From assembly GCF_001696615.3 (NCBI RefSeq), contig NZ_CP032279.1:3472001-3536000 (forward strand): a stretch of DNA of 64,000 nt, read 5' to 3'. The position numbers were made by a program, and so were the translations under genes. This document shows positions 35,881 to 45,082 of this stretch, in pieces; position 1 is the first letter of the stretch, and each line of letters opens with the position of its first letter. The DNA comes from Acinetobacter sp. WCHAc010034 (GTDB lineage: Bacteria > Pseudomonadota > Gammaproteobacteria > Pseudomonadales > Moraxellaceae). The notes under the pieces are model-generated. The model was not told the DNA's origin. It was given only the letters and a program-made list of their open reading frames with translations, and did not search any database.

Positions 35881-35959
35881 TCCAAAGTTTGTTTTACTTA
35901 ACTATGGGGTAGCAATGGGTCTAAATATCGAATTTAAAATGGAAAGACTCGGCCTGATG

Positions 35960-36032
35960 CGTTTTCTGCATTAAAGCCGGACGCATTAAAAAACAGCTGG
36001 AAATTGCCCGTGAATGGCTGAAGAATCTCTAA
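35960..36032 (+). pseudogene. Possible gene remnant upstream of the Sel1 lipoprotein
   Basis: A short frame here reads AGRIKKQLEIAREWLKNL and a stop, a helix with natural-looking amphipathic composition, but the frame is closed by a stop about 8 codons earlier. It may be the tail of a decayed gene. Evidence is weak. Confidence 0.25.
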
Positions 36033-36082
36033 GAAAAATTCTATATACTCAAATGCTTAAAAATAAAATATGAATCATCGGC

Positions 36083-37741
36083 ATGCATCAGCGCTTTTTA
36101 ATTTTTCTCTGCTTTTCAGCGCTATTCGGGCTTTCCGGGTGTGACCGGCAGGTCAGCGCATTCAAAGACTATCTGATTGAGAAAAAAGCGGAAAAAGGCG
36201 ATGCAGAAGCCATGTACCAGCTGGCCATGCGCCTGAAATCCAGCGATGCCAAGCTGTCTTTTGAATGGATACTGAAAGCTGCCGATGCCGGCCATGCCTT
36301 AGCGCAGGAAGAAGCCATTGACTGGTTTATCCGGCGTGAATCGCCGTTTCATGATTATGATCAAGCCTATGCATACAGCCTGAAGCTGGCAAAGACAGGC
36401 AATGCGCTTGCCCAATCGCAGCTGGCATGGCTGCTGGTCAACGGCTATGGCGCAGAGCGCAATTTTGATGAAGGCCTGCAATGGTATATCCAAGCTGCTG
36501 GGCAGGGGCATGCTTATTCCATGCAGTATCTGGGCTTTATGTATTTTATCGGCATGGGCGTGCCCGGCGACAACCAAGAAGCATTTCAATGGTTTAAAAA
36601 GGCTGCTGAAAAAGGCCAGAAAGAATCCCAGCTGCTGCTTGCCCATATGTATGAACAGGGCGTTGGAACCGCAGCCAATCCAGCGCAGGCTCAGCATTGG
36701 TTTGATGCCGTGGCGCCGTATCGCGAGCAGATTGAGCAGGGAAGAAGCATTATTCCAGAGTTTGATTTGGATGACAGCAGCATTGCAGACCGGGTCAAAT
36801 CACAGGCGGAAATGAATAGGAACAATCAAGGCCAGCCTTCTGCATATTTTGAGCAGGACAGCAAGCGGTTCTATCAGCTGTATAATCTGGCCTTGGATTA
36901 TCTGCACAGCAGCGCCGGCAGCAGCAGCCATGCTCAAGCCTTTAAAATTTTCAATCAGCTGGATATCCATCACGAAGGCGTCAGCTACCACTTGGCGGAA
37001 ATGTACCGGCAGGGCTTGGGCACTGCGCAAGATGCCGTCAAAGCCGCAGCGCTGTATGAACAGTCGCATCAGGCCGGCAATTGGCAGGCTTCTTACCGGC
37101 TGGGTGAAATGTATTTGAATGGCGCATCCGGCATTGCGCAGAATGACCAAAAGGCGCTGTACTGGTTTAAGAAATATCAAAAGAAAATGCCGTCCGGCGC
37201 AGGGGATAAAATTGCTTTGCTCTATGCGCGCAATGCCCACACGCCTGCGGAAATGAAAAAAGCCATGCAGGATCTGGAAAAATTGGCCGCTTTGGGAAGC
37301 CAAGAGGCAATTTTCCAGCTGGCGCAATTTTATCAAAGCGGCACGGGTACGGCTAAAAATGAAGAGCAGGCGCTGTACTGGTATAAGCGCCTCGCCGACC
37401 GGGGCAACCCGCAGGCATTGGAAAAAATGGGCGATCTGTATATGAAAGGCGCAGCAGGCGTCATTAAAGACCGCCAAGCAGCTTATGACTGCTACCTGCA
37501 GTCCGCCATGCGCAAAAACCGCGCTGCCGAACAGAAAATGCTGAAGCTGGCGGAAACCGCCGCGGCCAGCCAGCAGTTTGAATTGGCGATGTTATATGCA
37601 GAGGGCGCACTCAGCAATAGCCCCTTAAATAAAGCCGGAACAGCAGAAAAGCTGATGAATATGGCCGCAGCTAAAGGGCATCAGCAGGCGCGGTTTTATT
37701 TAGAATCCAAGCGCCGCCATCAGGAAGCAGGCCGCAATTAA
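36083..37741 (+). CDS. Sel1-repeat lipoprotein
   Basis: The 552-residue predicted lipoprotein has signal peptide and lipobox LSGC with Cys at about 20. Nearly all of the mature part is Sel1-type TPR repeats of about 36 residues (AMYQLAMRLKS, AQSQLAWLLVNGYGAERNF, SMQYLGFMYFIGMGVPGDN, ESQLLLAHMYEQGVGTAAN, SYRLGEMYLNGASG, AIFQLAQFYQSGTGTAKN, ALEKMGDLYMKGA), roughly ten units. Sel1 proteins act as adaptor scaffolds. The start lies within an AT-rich leader with a weak ribosome site. A second, smaller Sel1 protein occurs at 48755. Confidence 0.88.
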   Translation: MHQRFLIFLCFSALFGLSGCDRQVSAFKDYLIEKKAEKGDAEAMYQLAMRLKSSDAKLSFEWILKAADAGHALAQEEAIDWFIRRESPFHDYDQAYAYSLKLAKTGNALAQSQLAWLLVNGYGAERNFDEGLQWYIQAAGQGHAYSMQYLGFMYFIGMGVPGDNQEAFQWFKKAAEKGQKESQLLLAHMYEQGVGTAANPAQAQHWFDAVAPYREQIEQGRSIIPEFDLDDSSIADRVKSQAEMNRNNQGQPSAYFEQDSKRFYQLYNLALDYLHSSAGSSSHAQAFKIFNQLDIHHEGVSYHLAEMYRQGLGTAQDAVKAAALYEQSHQAGNWQASYRLGEMYLNGASGIAQNDQKALYWFKKYQKKMPSGAGDKIALLYARNAHTPAEMKKAMQDLEKLAALGSQEAIFQLAQFYQSGTGTAKNEEQALYWYKRLADRGNPQALEKMGDLYMKGAAGVIKDRQAAYDCYLQSAMRKNRAAEQKMLKLAETAAASQQFELAMLYAEGALSNSPLNKAGTAEKLMNMAAAKGHQQARFYLESKRRHQEAGRN

Positions 37742-37743
37742 GC

Positions 37744-37772
37744 GCATTCCGCGGCTTTTTTGCGCGGAATGC
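37744..37772 (+). terminator. Hairpin after the Sel1 lipoprotein gene
   Basis: A perfect 10-bp stem GCATTCCGCG/CGCGGAATGC with a GCTTTTTTG loop starts 2 bases after the stop. It lacks a T-tract, so it may act as an mRNA-stabilising 3' end as much as a terminator. Confidence 0.55.
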
Positions 37773-37935
37773 TTACATGGATTAACCTAAAAGCCGGAAA
37801 AACCATACAAAAAATAAAGCAAACAAGTGATCTTTGATTAAAAAACACTCAAAATTGTTTCAATCTTTATGCTTTTTCCTTTGAGCGCATATTGTTCTAT
37901 AGCATAAATCCTGAAAAAAATGCTTAGGGATATAA

Positions 37936-40047
37936 ATGCTTAAATTTCATCAAAAAAACATCAATGGCGCAATTTTTGATATGGATGGGACAATGTTTGA
38001 TACTGAACGGCTTCGGTTTCAAACCTTGAAACAGGCGTCTCTGGCGCTGCATGGCGTTGAATTTTCCGACGCCTATCTTATGGCCTGTTTAGGCTTGAGC
38101 GCGGCCAGTTCTGAAGCTTTGGCCAAGCAGGAATACGGCGAGGCCGTTCCTTATGCGGAAATCCGCAGGCATGCCGATGCCTTAGAGCTGGAAAGCGTGC
38201 GCCAATACGGCGTGCCGATTAAAAAAGGCCTGGTGCAGGTGCTGGAGCGCCTGCGCAAGTCTGGCCTGCGCATGGCGGTGGCGACTTCCAGCCGGCGCGC
38301 CATTGCGGAAGAATACTTGATCAATGCCAACGTCTATAAGTTCTTTGATGTGCTGGTCTGCGGCGACGAAGTCAAGCAGGGCAAGCCGCATCCTGAAATT
38401 TTCATTACGGCGGCCGAAAAGCTGAATTTGGACCCGGCAGCCTGCCTGATGTTTGAAGATTCGGCCAACGGCTTGCGTTCAGCGCGTCAAGCGCAGGGCC
38501 TGACCATTCTGCTGAAAGACATTAAAGCGCCAAATGAAGAAATGATGCGCAATGCGGATTTCTACTATGAAGACATGTATGCCTGCTTTGAAGATTTAGA
38601 CCGCTTTGTCAGCCATTTGGCCATGCCGAAACTCACAGATGCCTTTCCGCAGAGCCTGAATCAGCTCAGTGTCGGCATTCACGGCTTTGGCGCCATCGGC
38701 GGCGGCTATATTGCGCAGATTTTTTCGCACTGGGATGGCTATACCCGGCCGAAGCGCATCTATGCGTCGACCCGCAACCCGCTGTATCAGTCTGCGGTGA
38801 ATGCCTTCGGCGCTTACTGCATCCGCTATGGCCAGGTGTCTTATGATGAGCGCATTGAAAATATGCAGGTTATTGATGCGGGAAATCTTGAACAGATGCA
38901 GGAAATGTATACGGAATCCTGCATGATTGCGGTGTGCCTGCCGGAACAGGCCATTGCGCAGGAAGCCAAAACGATTGCCCAAGGGCTGATGGCGCGCCAC
39001 ATGGCCTTTGAACAGCAGGAAGCGCCGCTGACTTTGCTGATTATCCTGAATAAAGTCGGCGCAAAGCAGCTGTTTATGCAGCAGGTTAAAAAAGCCCTGC
39101 TGGAAATCTCCGATGCTGAAATTGCCGACAAGATTATGGCGCAGCACTATTTCTGCGACACTGTGGTGAACCGCATGGTGTCCAAGCTCAGTGACCAGAA
39201 CCTGTACCGTCAGCTGCGGATCAAGCACAGCATTTTCCAGCAGCATCAGCAGGAGGGCGAGAGCGATCAAATTGAGCTGGAAGACGCAACCCGCTTAAGC
39301 GCAGATCAGGAGCGCCAGGCGGCGCTGTATGTAGAAGATTTGCGCCGCAACTTTCAGCCCAGCCATATTCTGCAGAATATGGACTTGATTCTGTTTAATG
39401 CGGAAACCGACATGCCGATTTACGCTGAAAATGCCAGCCCGCTGCTGAGTAAAATGCGCCAAATGATTCTGGTGGATAATATTGCCGATATTCAGCTGAT
39501 TAAAAACCGGCTGTGGAATGGCGTGCATGCCATGACCGCGTGGCATGCCAGCCAGCTGCAGCACCCGACCATTGGGCTGGCTATGGCCGATGCGCGCGTA
39601 CAGCGGTTTACAGCGCAGCTGATGGCCGAGGTCAAGCAGGGGCTGAGCCTTGAAGTGCCGGAATATCGGCAGGATTTAGACCGGCTGGCGGATGCGTTTT
39701 TGGCTTCTTGCCAGAGCGCCTATAAAGACCCTTGCGCGCGCGTGGCGCGTGATCCGCTACGCAAGCTGAATGCGCGTGAGCGCGTGCTGGGTTCGCTGGA
39801 AACGAATCTGAAATACGGACTGCCGCATGAGGCGCTGCTGCAGGGCGCAATTTTGGGCTGCCTGTATGCCATTCAACACGGCCAGAGCAGCCGTTCAGAG
39901 GCGCTGGCTCATGTGCACAGCAGCATCGGCGGCATGGAGATCAGCAGTGAACTGCAGCAGGCGCTGCGCAGCCGCATCCGGCAGGGCGTAGCGCAGCTGC
40001 TTGCGGCGGAAACTGCAGCCGAAAGGCTGGATGCCGCGGGAGGCTGA
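37936..40047 (+). CDS. mtlD: Bifunctional mannitol-1-phosphate dehydrogenase/phosphatase
   Basis: The 703-residue fusion makes mannitol from fructose 6-phosphate in two steps and is known in Acinetobacter as a salt-stress enzyme. Residues about 10-215 are a HAD phosphatase: FDMDGTMFDTE with Asp15 and Asp17, VATSSRRAIAEEY, and GKPHPEIF...MFEDSANG. Residues about 240-690 are the polyol dehydrogenase: NAD-binding IHGFGAIGGGYIA and the catalytic Lys523/Asn528/His531 in KNRLWNGVHAMTAW. The order HAD first, dehydrogenase second is the Acinetobacter type. It is a single gene with an upstream region of 194 bases. No mannitol PTS genes lie nearby, consistent with biosynthesis and not catabolism. Confidence 0.92.
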   Translation: MLKFHQKNINGAIFDMDGTMFDTERLRFQTLKQASLALHGVEFSDAYLMACLGLSAASSEALAKQEYGEAVPYAEIRRHADALELESVRQYGVPIKKGLVQVLERLRKSGLRMAVATSSRRAIAEEYLINANVYKFFDVLVCGDEVKQGKPHPEIFITAAEKLNLDPAACLMFEDSANGLRSARQAQGLTILLKDIKAPNEEMMRNADFYYEDMYACFEDLDRFVSHLAMPKLTDAFPQSLNQLSVGIHGFGAIGGGYIAQIFSHWDGYTRPKRIYASTRNPLYQSAVNAFGAYCIRYGQVSYDERIENMQVIDAGNLEQMQEMYTESCMIAVCLPEQAIAQEAKTIAQGLMARHMAFEQQEAPLTLLIILNKVGAKQLFMQQVKKALLEISDAEIADKIMAQHYFCDTVVNRMVSKLSDQNLYRQLRIKHSIFQQHQQEGESDQIELEDATRLSADQERQAALYVEDLRRNFQPSHILQNMDLILFNAETDMPIYAENASPLLSKMRQMILVDNIADIQLIKNRLWNGVHAMTAWHASQLQHPTIGLAMADARVQRFTAQLMAEVKQGLSLEVPEYRQDLDRLADAFLASCQSAYKDPCARVARDPLRKLNARERVLGSLETNLKYGLPHEALLQGAILGCLYAIQHGQSSRSEALAHVHSSIGGMEISSELQQALRSRIRQGVAQLLAAETAAERLDAAGG

Positions 40048-40062
40048 AACAGTTCCGAGCCG

Positions 40063-40120
40063 CGGCGCATGAAGAAAACTCACGGTTAAAGTGAATATTG
40101 CTAAAGAAACATATGCGCCG
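40063..40120 (+). terminator. Possible long-loop hairpin after mtlD
   Basis: CGGCGCAT (40063-40070) and ATGCGCCG (40113-40120) are a perfect 8-bp inverted repeat with a 42-base loop, 16 bases after the mtlD stop. No T-tract follows. Confidence 0.35.
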
Positions 40121-40191
40121 TGCAGCCGCAATTCATGATTAAATAGCGCAACTGATTTTGTTGTGAATGCTGCGTGTTTCTTTTGCCCTCT

Positions 40192-40800
40192 ATGCCTGCT
40201 GTGCCGACGGCCGCTCAGGACTATCCTGAGTGGCATAAGGGCCGTCAGCGCTATGCCCTATGGTATTTGGAAATCCGGCAGCCGGAAGTATTGGCTTATT
40301 TGGCGCAGCTGCGGCGGCATTTTGGCGATTTTTTATTTCATCCGAATACCCGGCAGTTTCATATCACCTTGTTTGTCTGCGGCTTTCTTCATCAGCATAA
40401 GCGCTATGATGATGATTTCACTGATCTGGAATTAAACGCGCAGCTGCGGCAGTTGCAGCTGCTGGATCTTGCGCCATTCCAATTGAAAACCGGAAAAATC
40501 AACAGTTTTGAAAGCGCCTTATTTATCGAAATTGAAGATGCGGAACAAGCTCTGGATGCAATCCGCCAGCAGCTGTCGCGGTGTTCCGGTGAAATTGCGC
40601 CCTTAAGCTATTGCCCGCATATTACCTTGGGTTTATACAGTCATGCTTTTAACAGCAATGAGCTGTTCCGCCGCGCGGATGAAATTGAACAGCAAAGTTT
40701 TGAGCTTAAAATACAGCAGCTGACTTTTGGCGCTTATACGGCGCAGCAGCTGCAGGGGCCGCTGTCGGCCTGTCAGCAATTTAATTTAGGTGGCTTATGA
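40192..40800 (+). CDS. 2H phosphoesterase (2'-5' RNA ligase family)
   Basis: This encodes 202 residues from the ATG at 40192 (MPAVPTAAQDYPEWH); an upstream GTG would add six residues. The two HxT motifs of the 2H superfamily are present: FHITLFVCG at about 75 and PHITLGLY at about 150. Members act on cyclic phosphates of RNA or nucleotides. Its stop overlaps the cobU start (ATGA), so it is translationally coupled to cobalamin genes, an unexplained association. The reaction is unknown; ligase activity is unlikely to be its physiological role. Confidence 0.85.
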   Translation: MPAVPTAAQDYPEWHKGRQRYALWYLEIRQPEVLAYLAQLRRHFGDFLFHPNTRQFHITLFVCGFLHQHKRYDDDFTDLELNAQLRQLQLLDLAPFQLKTGKINSFESALFIEIEDAEQALDAIRQQLSRCSGEIAPLSYCPHITLGLYSHAFNSNELFRRADEIEQQSFELKIQQLTFGAYTAQQLQGPLSACQQFNLGGL

Positions 40801-41318
40801 TTCAGCTTATATTGGGCGGCGCGCGTTCGGGCAAGAGCCGTTTGGCGGAACAGACTGCAGCTTCAGCGCATTTGCCGGTAAGCTATGTGGCTACGGCGCA
40901 GGCCTGGGATGATGAAATGCAGGCGCGGATTGAGCATCATCAGGCGCAGCGCCCGGTGGAATGGCCGCTGATTGAGGAGCCGCTGCATTTGGCTGAGCGC
41001 CTGCAGCGGATTGATCAGGCCGGGCAGATAATTCTGGTGGACTGCCTGACGCTGTGGATGAGCAATCTATTGATGCATGAAGATGCCCAGCTGCAGGCGG
41101 ATGAATGCGCAAAGCTGCTGCAGGTTTTGCCTGAACTGCAGTCCGATATCATTTTAGTCAGCAATGAAACCGGCTTAGGCGTTGTGCCTATGGGGCAAAT
41201 CAGCCGAAAATTTGTCGATGAGTCGGGCCGCCTGCATCAGCAGCTGGGGCAGATTGCCGATAAAGTGATGTTCTGCGTTGCAGGATTCCCAATGATTTTA
41301 AAAGGAGAGAAAGCGTGA
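40797..41318 (+). CDS. cobU: Adenosylcobinamide kinase/guanylyltransferase
   Basis: The 173-residue enzyme phosphorylates adenosylcobinamide and then adds GMP, giving AdoCbi-GDP for the nucleotide-loop pathway of vitamin B12. The P-loop GGARSGKSR at residues 6-14 and the guanylylation-site His in the EHHQAQRP region fit the family, as do VDCLTLWMSNLL and VSNETGLGVVPMG. It overlaps the 2H gene by 4 bases and cobT by 4 bases. Also called cobP. Confidence 0.95.
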   Translation: MIQLILGGARSGKSRLAEQTAASAHLPVSYVATAQAWDDEMQARIEHHQAQRPVEWPLIEEPLHLAERLQRIDQAGQIILVDCLTLWMSNLLMHEDAQLQADECAKLLQVLPELQSDIILVSNETGLGVVPMGQISRKFVDESGRLHQQLGQIADKVMFCVAGFPMILKGEKA

Positions 41319-42367
41319 ACTGGTGGTTGGAGGCGTGCAAGGCGCCAAGTGAAGAAGCAAGACAGCAGGCCGAAGCGCGCCAGCTTCAGTTAACCAAACC
41401 GACAGGCTCACTGTCTGAGCTGGAGCGCACCGCAGTTTTGCTGGCGGCGCTGCAGCATCAGGCCAAGCCGGAGATCAATCAGCCGTGGATTGCTGTTTTT
41501 GCCGGCGACCATGGGGTGATGGAGGAAAATATTTCGGCCTATCCGCAGGCGGTTACCCGCCAGATGCTGCAGAATTTCGCCTCCGGCGGCGCCTGCATCA
41601 GCGTGATTGCTAAAGAATACAATGCGGCTTTGCAGGTGATTGACTGCGGCTCGGTGGGCGGCGCCTATGAATATGCAGGCGTAGAGCGCCACTGCATTAT
41701 TCCGGGAACAGCCAACTTCGCCAAGCAGGCCGCCATGACTGAGCAGCAGTGCATGCAGGCCATGAATTTAGGACGCTTAAGCGCAGACAAAGCGCTGCAG
41801 CAGGGCGCGTCAATTTATGTTGCAGGCGAGATGGGCATCGGCAATACATGTTCAGCTTCGGCGGTTGCCTGCCTCCTGCTGAATGAGCCGGCGGAACAGC
41901 TGACCGGTGTCGGCACAGGCATCCGCGCCGAACAGCTGGCGCATAAGAAAGATGTGATTAATCAGGCTTTAGCCCTGCACCAAGACTATGCTGGCCATGA
42001 CGCCTTTAAGGCGCTATGCGCAGTCGGCGGTTTGGAAATTGCAGCCATGGCCGGCGCCTATATCCGCTGTGCGCAAATTGGCTTGCCTGTTGTGGTCGAT
42101 GGCTTTATTTCCACAGTTTCGGCTTTGGCCGCCGTGCGCATGAATCCTGCGGTGCGCGGCTGGATGCTGTTCGGCCATCAGTCTGCAGAATACGGCCACC
42201 GCCGCCTGCTGGATGAGCTGCAGGCGGAACCCCTGCTGAAGCTGAATTTGCGCCTGGGCGAAGGCAGCGGCGCAGGGGCTGCGCTGGGCTTAATCAAGCT
42301 GGCCTGCAGCCTGCATAACAATATGGCGACCTTTGCGGAAGCTGCTGTTATTGGCGAAAAGGTTTAA
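41315..42367 (+). CDS. cobT: Nicotinate-nucleotide:dimethylbenzimidazole phosphoribosyltransferase
   Basis: The 350-residue enzyme makes alpha-ribazole 5'-phosphate from DMB and nicotinate mononucleotide. It starts with GTG at 41315 (MNWWLEACKAPSEEA), overlapping the cobU stop by 4 bases and preceded by AGGAG. Conserved blocks: KPTGSLSELE, FAGDHGVMEENISAYPQAVT, GEMGIGNTCSASAV, and the catalytic Glu in the last third (LRLGEGSGAGAAL). Confidence 0.95.
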   Translation: MNWWLEACKAPSEEARQQAEARQLQLTKPTGSLSELERTAVLLAALQHQAKPEINQPWIAVFAGDHGVMEENISAYPQAVTRQMLQNFASGGACISVIAKEYNAALQVIDCGSVGGAYEYAGVERHCIIPGTANFAKQAAMTEQQCMQAMNLGRLSADKALQQGASIYVAGEMGIGNTCSASAVACLLLNEPAEQLTGVGTGIRAEQLAHKKDVINQALALHQDYAGHDAFKALCAVGGLEIAAMAGAYIRCAQIGLPVVVDGFISTVSALAAVRMNPAVRGWMLFGHQSAEYGHRRLLDELQAEPLLKLNLRLGEGSGAGAALGLIKLACSLHNNMATFAEAAVIGEKV

Positions 42368-42418
42368 TTGCAAAATTAATCTAAAAATTAACTGCAAAAT
42401 CAGCCGCAGGAAGAACAA

Positions 42419-43021
42419 ATGTACCGGATTGACCTGCTTCGGCATGGAACAACTGAACTGAGCCATACGCTGCGCGGTTCAACTGACGATGCGCTGACGG
42501 CGGAAGGCTGGCAGCAGATGGAGCTGACGCTGGATCAATCCTTGGCTGCCCAAATGCGCTGGGATGCAGTATTCAGTTCGCCGCTGCAGCGCTGCCATGC
42601 GTTTGCGGCGCAGGCTGCTGCACAGCTGGAGCTGCCGCTTATTCCTGCGCCATGGATGCAGGAAATGCATTTCGGCGACTGGGAAGCAGTTTCGGCGCAG
42701 CAGATTTATGAAACTGAGCCTGAAGCGCTGCAAAAGTTCTGGCTGCAGCCTACGCAGTTTACCCCGCCGAATGCCGAAAGCCTGCAGGCTTTTGAACAGC
42801 GGATTTTTTCTGGGCTTGAACAGCTGCTGCAGCATATGCGCCAGCGCGGCTATCAGCGGGCCTTGCTGGTTAGCCATGGCGGGGTGATTAAGCTGCTGAA
42901 ATGCAAAGCGCTGCGCCAGCCTTTGGATGATGTGCTGAAAATGACTGCCGAATTGGGCCAGCTCAACAGCTTTGAACTGGCCGATGCAGATTCCATCCGT
43001 ATTTTGGAGCAAGAAGCATGA
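42419..43021 (+). CDS. cobC: Alpha-ribazole phosphatase / histidine phosphatase
   Basis: The 200-residue phosphoglycerate-mutase-like protein has the catalytic RHG at 8-10 (LLRHGTTELS), the second Arg in FSSPLQRC and the distal His in LLVSHGGVIKLL. In this operon it is expected to remove the phosphate from alpha-ribazole phosphate or cobalamin phosphate. AGGAAG precedes the ATG. Its stop overlaps the start of cobS by 4 bases. Confidence 0.9.
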   Translation: MYRIDLLRHGTTELSHTLRGSTDDALTAEGWQQMELTLDQSLAAQMRWDAVFSSPLQRCHAFAAQAAAQLELPLIPAPWMQEMHFGDWEAVSAQQIYETEPEALQKFWLQPTQFTPPNAESLQAFEQRIFSGLEQLLQHMRQRGYQRALLVSHGGVIKLLKCKALRQPLDDVLKMTAELGQLNSFELADADSIRILEQEA

Positions 43022-43761
43022 CGCCATTTTGGATTGCGCTGCAGTTTCTGACGGTTTTTCCGGTGCAGCTGAAAGCCATGCCCAGCAAAGAGCAGAATGG
43101 CCGGTCGCTGCTGTTTTATCCTGTCATCGGGCTGATGATTGGCCTGACGCTGTTTGCGATTGCCAGCGTGCTGCATGCGGTTCCTGCAGTGCTGCTGTCC
43201 AGCCTGATTCTGACGGTTTGGATCTGGCTGACCGGCGGCTTGCATTTGGACGGCTTAGCCGACACGGCTGATGCCTGGCTGGGCGGTTTTGGCGATGCTG
43301 AGCGCACTTTAAAAATCATGAAAGACCCGGCCTGCGGGCCGATTGGCGTGCTGAGCCTGATTCTGACGTGCCTGCTGAAATGGTCGGCTGTTTATCTGCT
43401 GCTGGAAAAGCAGCTGTATGCTGCGCTGATTTTATTTCCGGTATTGGGACGGCTTGCACCGCTGTTTTTATTTTTAACCGCGCCTTATGTGCGTGAAAAC
43501 GGCTTGGGCAGCGCCATGGATGCCTTTATTCCCAAAGTTGGCGCAATTGGTATTTTTATGGCCTGCATTGGCGCATCCGGCTATTTTTCATGGGCGGGAT
43601 GGGTTGCCAGCTTATGCTTCCTGCTGAGCCTGATCTATTTGCGCCATAAGTTCATTCAGCGCATTGGCGGAATTACCGGCGATACCGTGGGCGCCAGCAT
43701 TGAAATTGTGGAATGCGTAAGCCTTTTGGCTTTTGTGATTTGCAGTTTTTACGCTGCCTAG
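43018..43761 (+). CDS. cobS: Adenosylcobinamide-GDP ribazoletransferase
   Basis: The 247-residue inner-membrane enzyme joins AdoCbi-GDP and alpha-ribazole to finish cobalamin. About six transmembrane helices are visible, with LTGGLHLDGLADTADAWLGGF and MKDPACGPIGVLSLI holding the conserved acidic substrate- and Mg-binding residues. The final GGITGDTVGASIEIVE is characteristic. It ends the cob operon. No corrin-ring genes are present here, so the operon supports salvage of cobinamide. Confidence 0.94.
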   Translation: MTPFWIALQFLTVFPVQLKAMPSKEQNGRSLLFYPVIGLMIGLTLFAIASVLHAVPAVLLSSLILTVWIWLTGGLHLDGLADTADAWLGGFGDAERTLKIMKDPACGPIGVLSLILTCLLKWSAVYLLLEKQLYAALILFPVLGRLAPLFLFLTAPYVRENGLGSAMDAFIPKVGAIGIFMACIGASGYFSWAGWVASLCFLLSLIYLRHKFIQRIGGITGDTVGASIEIVECVSLLAFVICSFYAA

Positions 43762-43888
43762 GCCGGTAAAACTGCCTGATTTTCAGATGCAAAACGCTGG
43801 CTTGGAAACTGATTCTTAGCTGACGGCATTAGCCCTGAAAACCGCGTGCCGTCCAGCATTTAGAGCCTTGAACAGCGCGCTGCGGTAA

Positions 43889-44596
43889 TCAGCCTAAAAT
43901 CCAAATCACCGCATGAATTAGGCTTGGCCCCAGCAGCACCATGAAGACTCCCGCCAATACCATGCTTAAGCAGGCGGCTACGCCTTCCTCTTTGTGGCGC
44001 ATAAAGGCTTTGCTGGTGCCAAAGCCGTGCGCTGCGCTGCCAAGAGCCGCGCCTTGCGCAAACTTCGAATGCAGTTTTAATCCCGCCAGCACCAAATCCG
44101 CCAGCGCGACTCCGGCAATGCCGGTAATCATGGTAAACAGAATCACTAACTCAACCGAACCGCCAAGATTTTCGGTCAGCTCTATGGCGAACGGCGTTGA
44201 AATAGAGCGCGCCATTAAACTGTAGGCGGTTTCCTGATTGAGGCTGAACAGCTTGGCTAAATAAAAGGCGCTGACAATCCCGCCCAGCATGCCCAGCACA
44301 ATGCCGAGGCTGATGGCGATGGCATGATTTTTCATCACCTGGCGGTATTCATAAATCGGAATGGCGAAAGCCACGGTCGCTGGGCCGAGCATCCAGACAA
44401 TCCACTGATTTTCTTCCATATAGGTATCATAAGACACATTAAAGGCCAGCATGAACAGAATCATCAGAAAGGGCACAAACAGCGCCGGCGACAGCAGCAG
44501 ATAAGGATATCTGCGGTACAGCTTTTTCACCAGCACATAGGCGGCCAGGGTCAGGGCAAAACATAAAACCGACATGCTGTGCATCTTATTCACCAT
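43889..44596 (-). CDS. lrgB: LrgB family membrane protein
   Basis: The 235-residue polytopic protein has about seven hydrophobic helices. LMARSISTPFAIELTENLGGSVELVILFTMITGIAG and GSAAHGFGTSKAFMRHKEEG are the LrgB/CidB signatures. With LrgA it forms a holin/antiholin-like system linked to lysis control or to export of pyruvate-type metabolites. It overlaps the end of lrgA by 11 bases. Confidence 0.9.
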   Translation of the reverse strand: MVNKMHSMSVLCFALTLAAYVLVKKLYRRYPYLLLSPALFVPFLMILFMLAFNVSYDTYMEENQWIVWMLGPATVAFAIPIYEYRQVMKNHAIAISLGIVLGMLGGIVSAFYLAKLFSLNQETAYSLMARSISTPFAIELTENLGGSVELVILFTMITGIAGVALADLVLAGLKLHSKFAQGAALGSAAHGFGTSKAFMRHKEEGVAACLSMVLAGVFMVLLGPSLIHAVIWILG

Positions 44597-45026
44597 GCGC
44601 CATTTTGCTGCCAGAAGGATGGCGTTTTTTCTGCTTTAAGCGCGCTTCAAGCTTGAAGCCCAAATGTACGGCATAGGCGGTAACCGCCATGACGCAGACC
44701 GTGCCGGTCACCACAGACACAATCAGCTGCCAGCCCTGCGTCACAAATAAATGCTGATACTTGATCAGGCCGACCAGGCAGGGAATAAAAAACAGCATCA
44801 GCTCCGCCAAAATCAGATCAGTGCCTCGCTTAATCCACTGCAGCTTGAATACGCCCAGCAGCAGCGCAGCCAGCAGCAGCAGTAGGCCAATGACGCCGCC
44901 TGAGATCGGCAGCTGCAGCCATTTTTGAATGGCCGTTCCGATCAGCCAAATCATGAAGAGCAGGCCAAGCTGGGCAAGCGCTTGGGCAAAATGAAGCATT
45001 TTTGGATGCTGAGATAAACTGGACAT
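44586..45026 (-). CDS. lrgA: CidA/LrgA family holin-like protein
   Basis: The 146-residue protein has four hydrophobic helices, starting at 45026 (MSSLSQHPKMLHFAQ); an earlier ATG would reach into the intergenic control region. LPISGGVIGLLLLL and FFIPCLVGLIKY match CidA/LrgA. It is divergent from a LysR-type regulator 57 bases away, the usual arrangement of cidR with cidAB. Confidence 0.88.
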   Translation of the reverse strand: MSSLSQHPKMLHFAQALAQLGLLFMIWLIGTAIQKWLQLPISGGVIGLLLLLAALLLGVFKLQWIKRGTDLILAELMLFFIPCLVGLIKYQHLFVTQGWQLIVSVVTGTVCVMAVTAYAVHLGFKLEARLKQKKRHPSGSKMAHGE

Positions 45027-45082
45027 AACCGGCTGAATTTGTGGGATTGGCGCTATTTTAAAATTGACCGGCATGCTTAATT

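Noticed and set aside
40048-40191. Possible cobalamin riboswitch before the cob operon
   Set aside because: I find none of the conserved B12-box sequence, and the gap before the operon is only 144 bases, largely taken by an mtlD hairpin.
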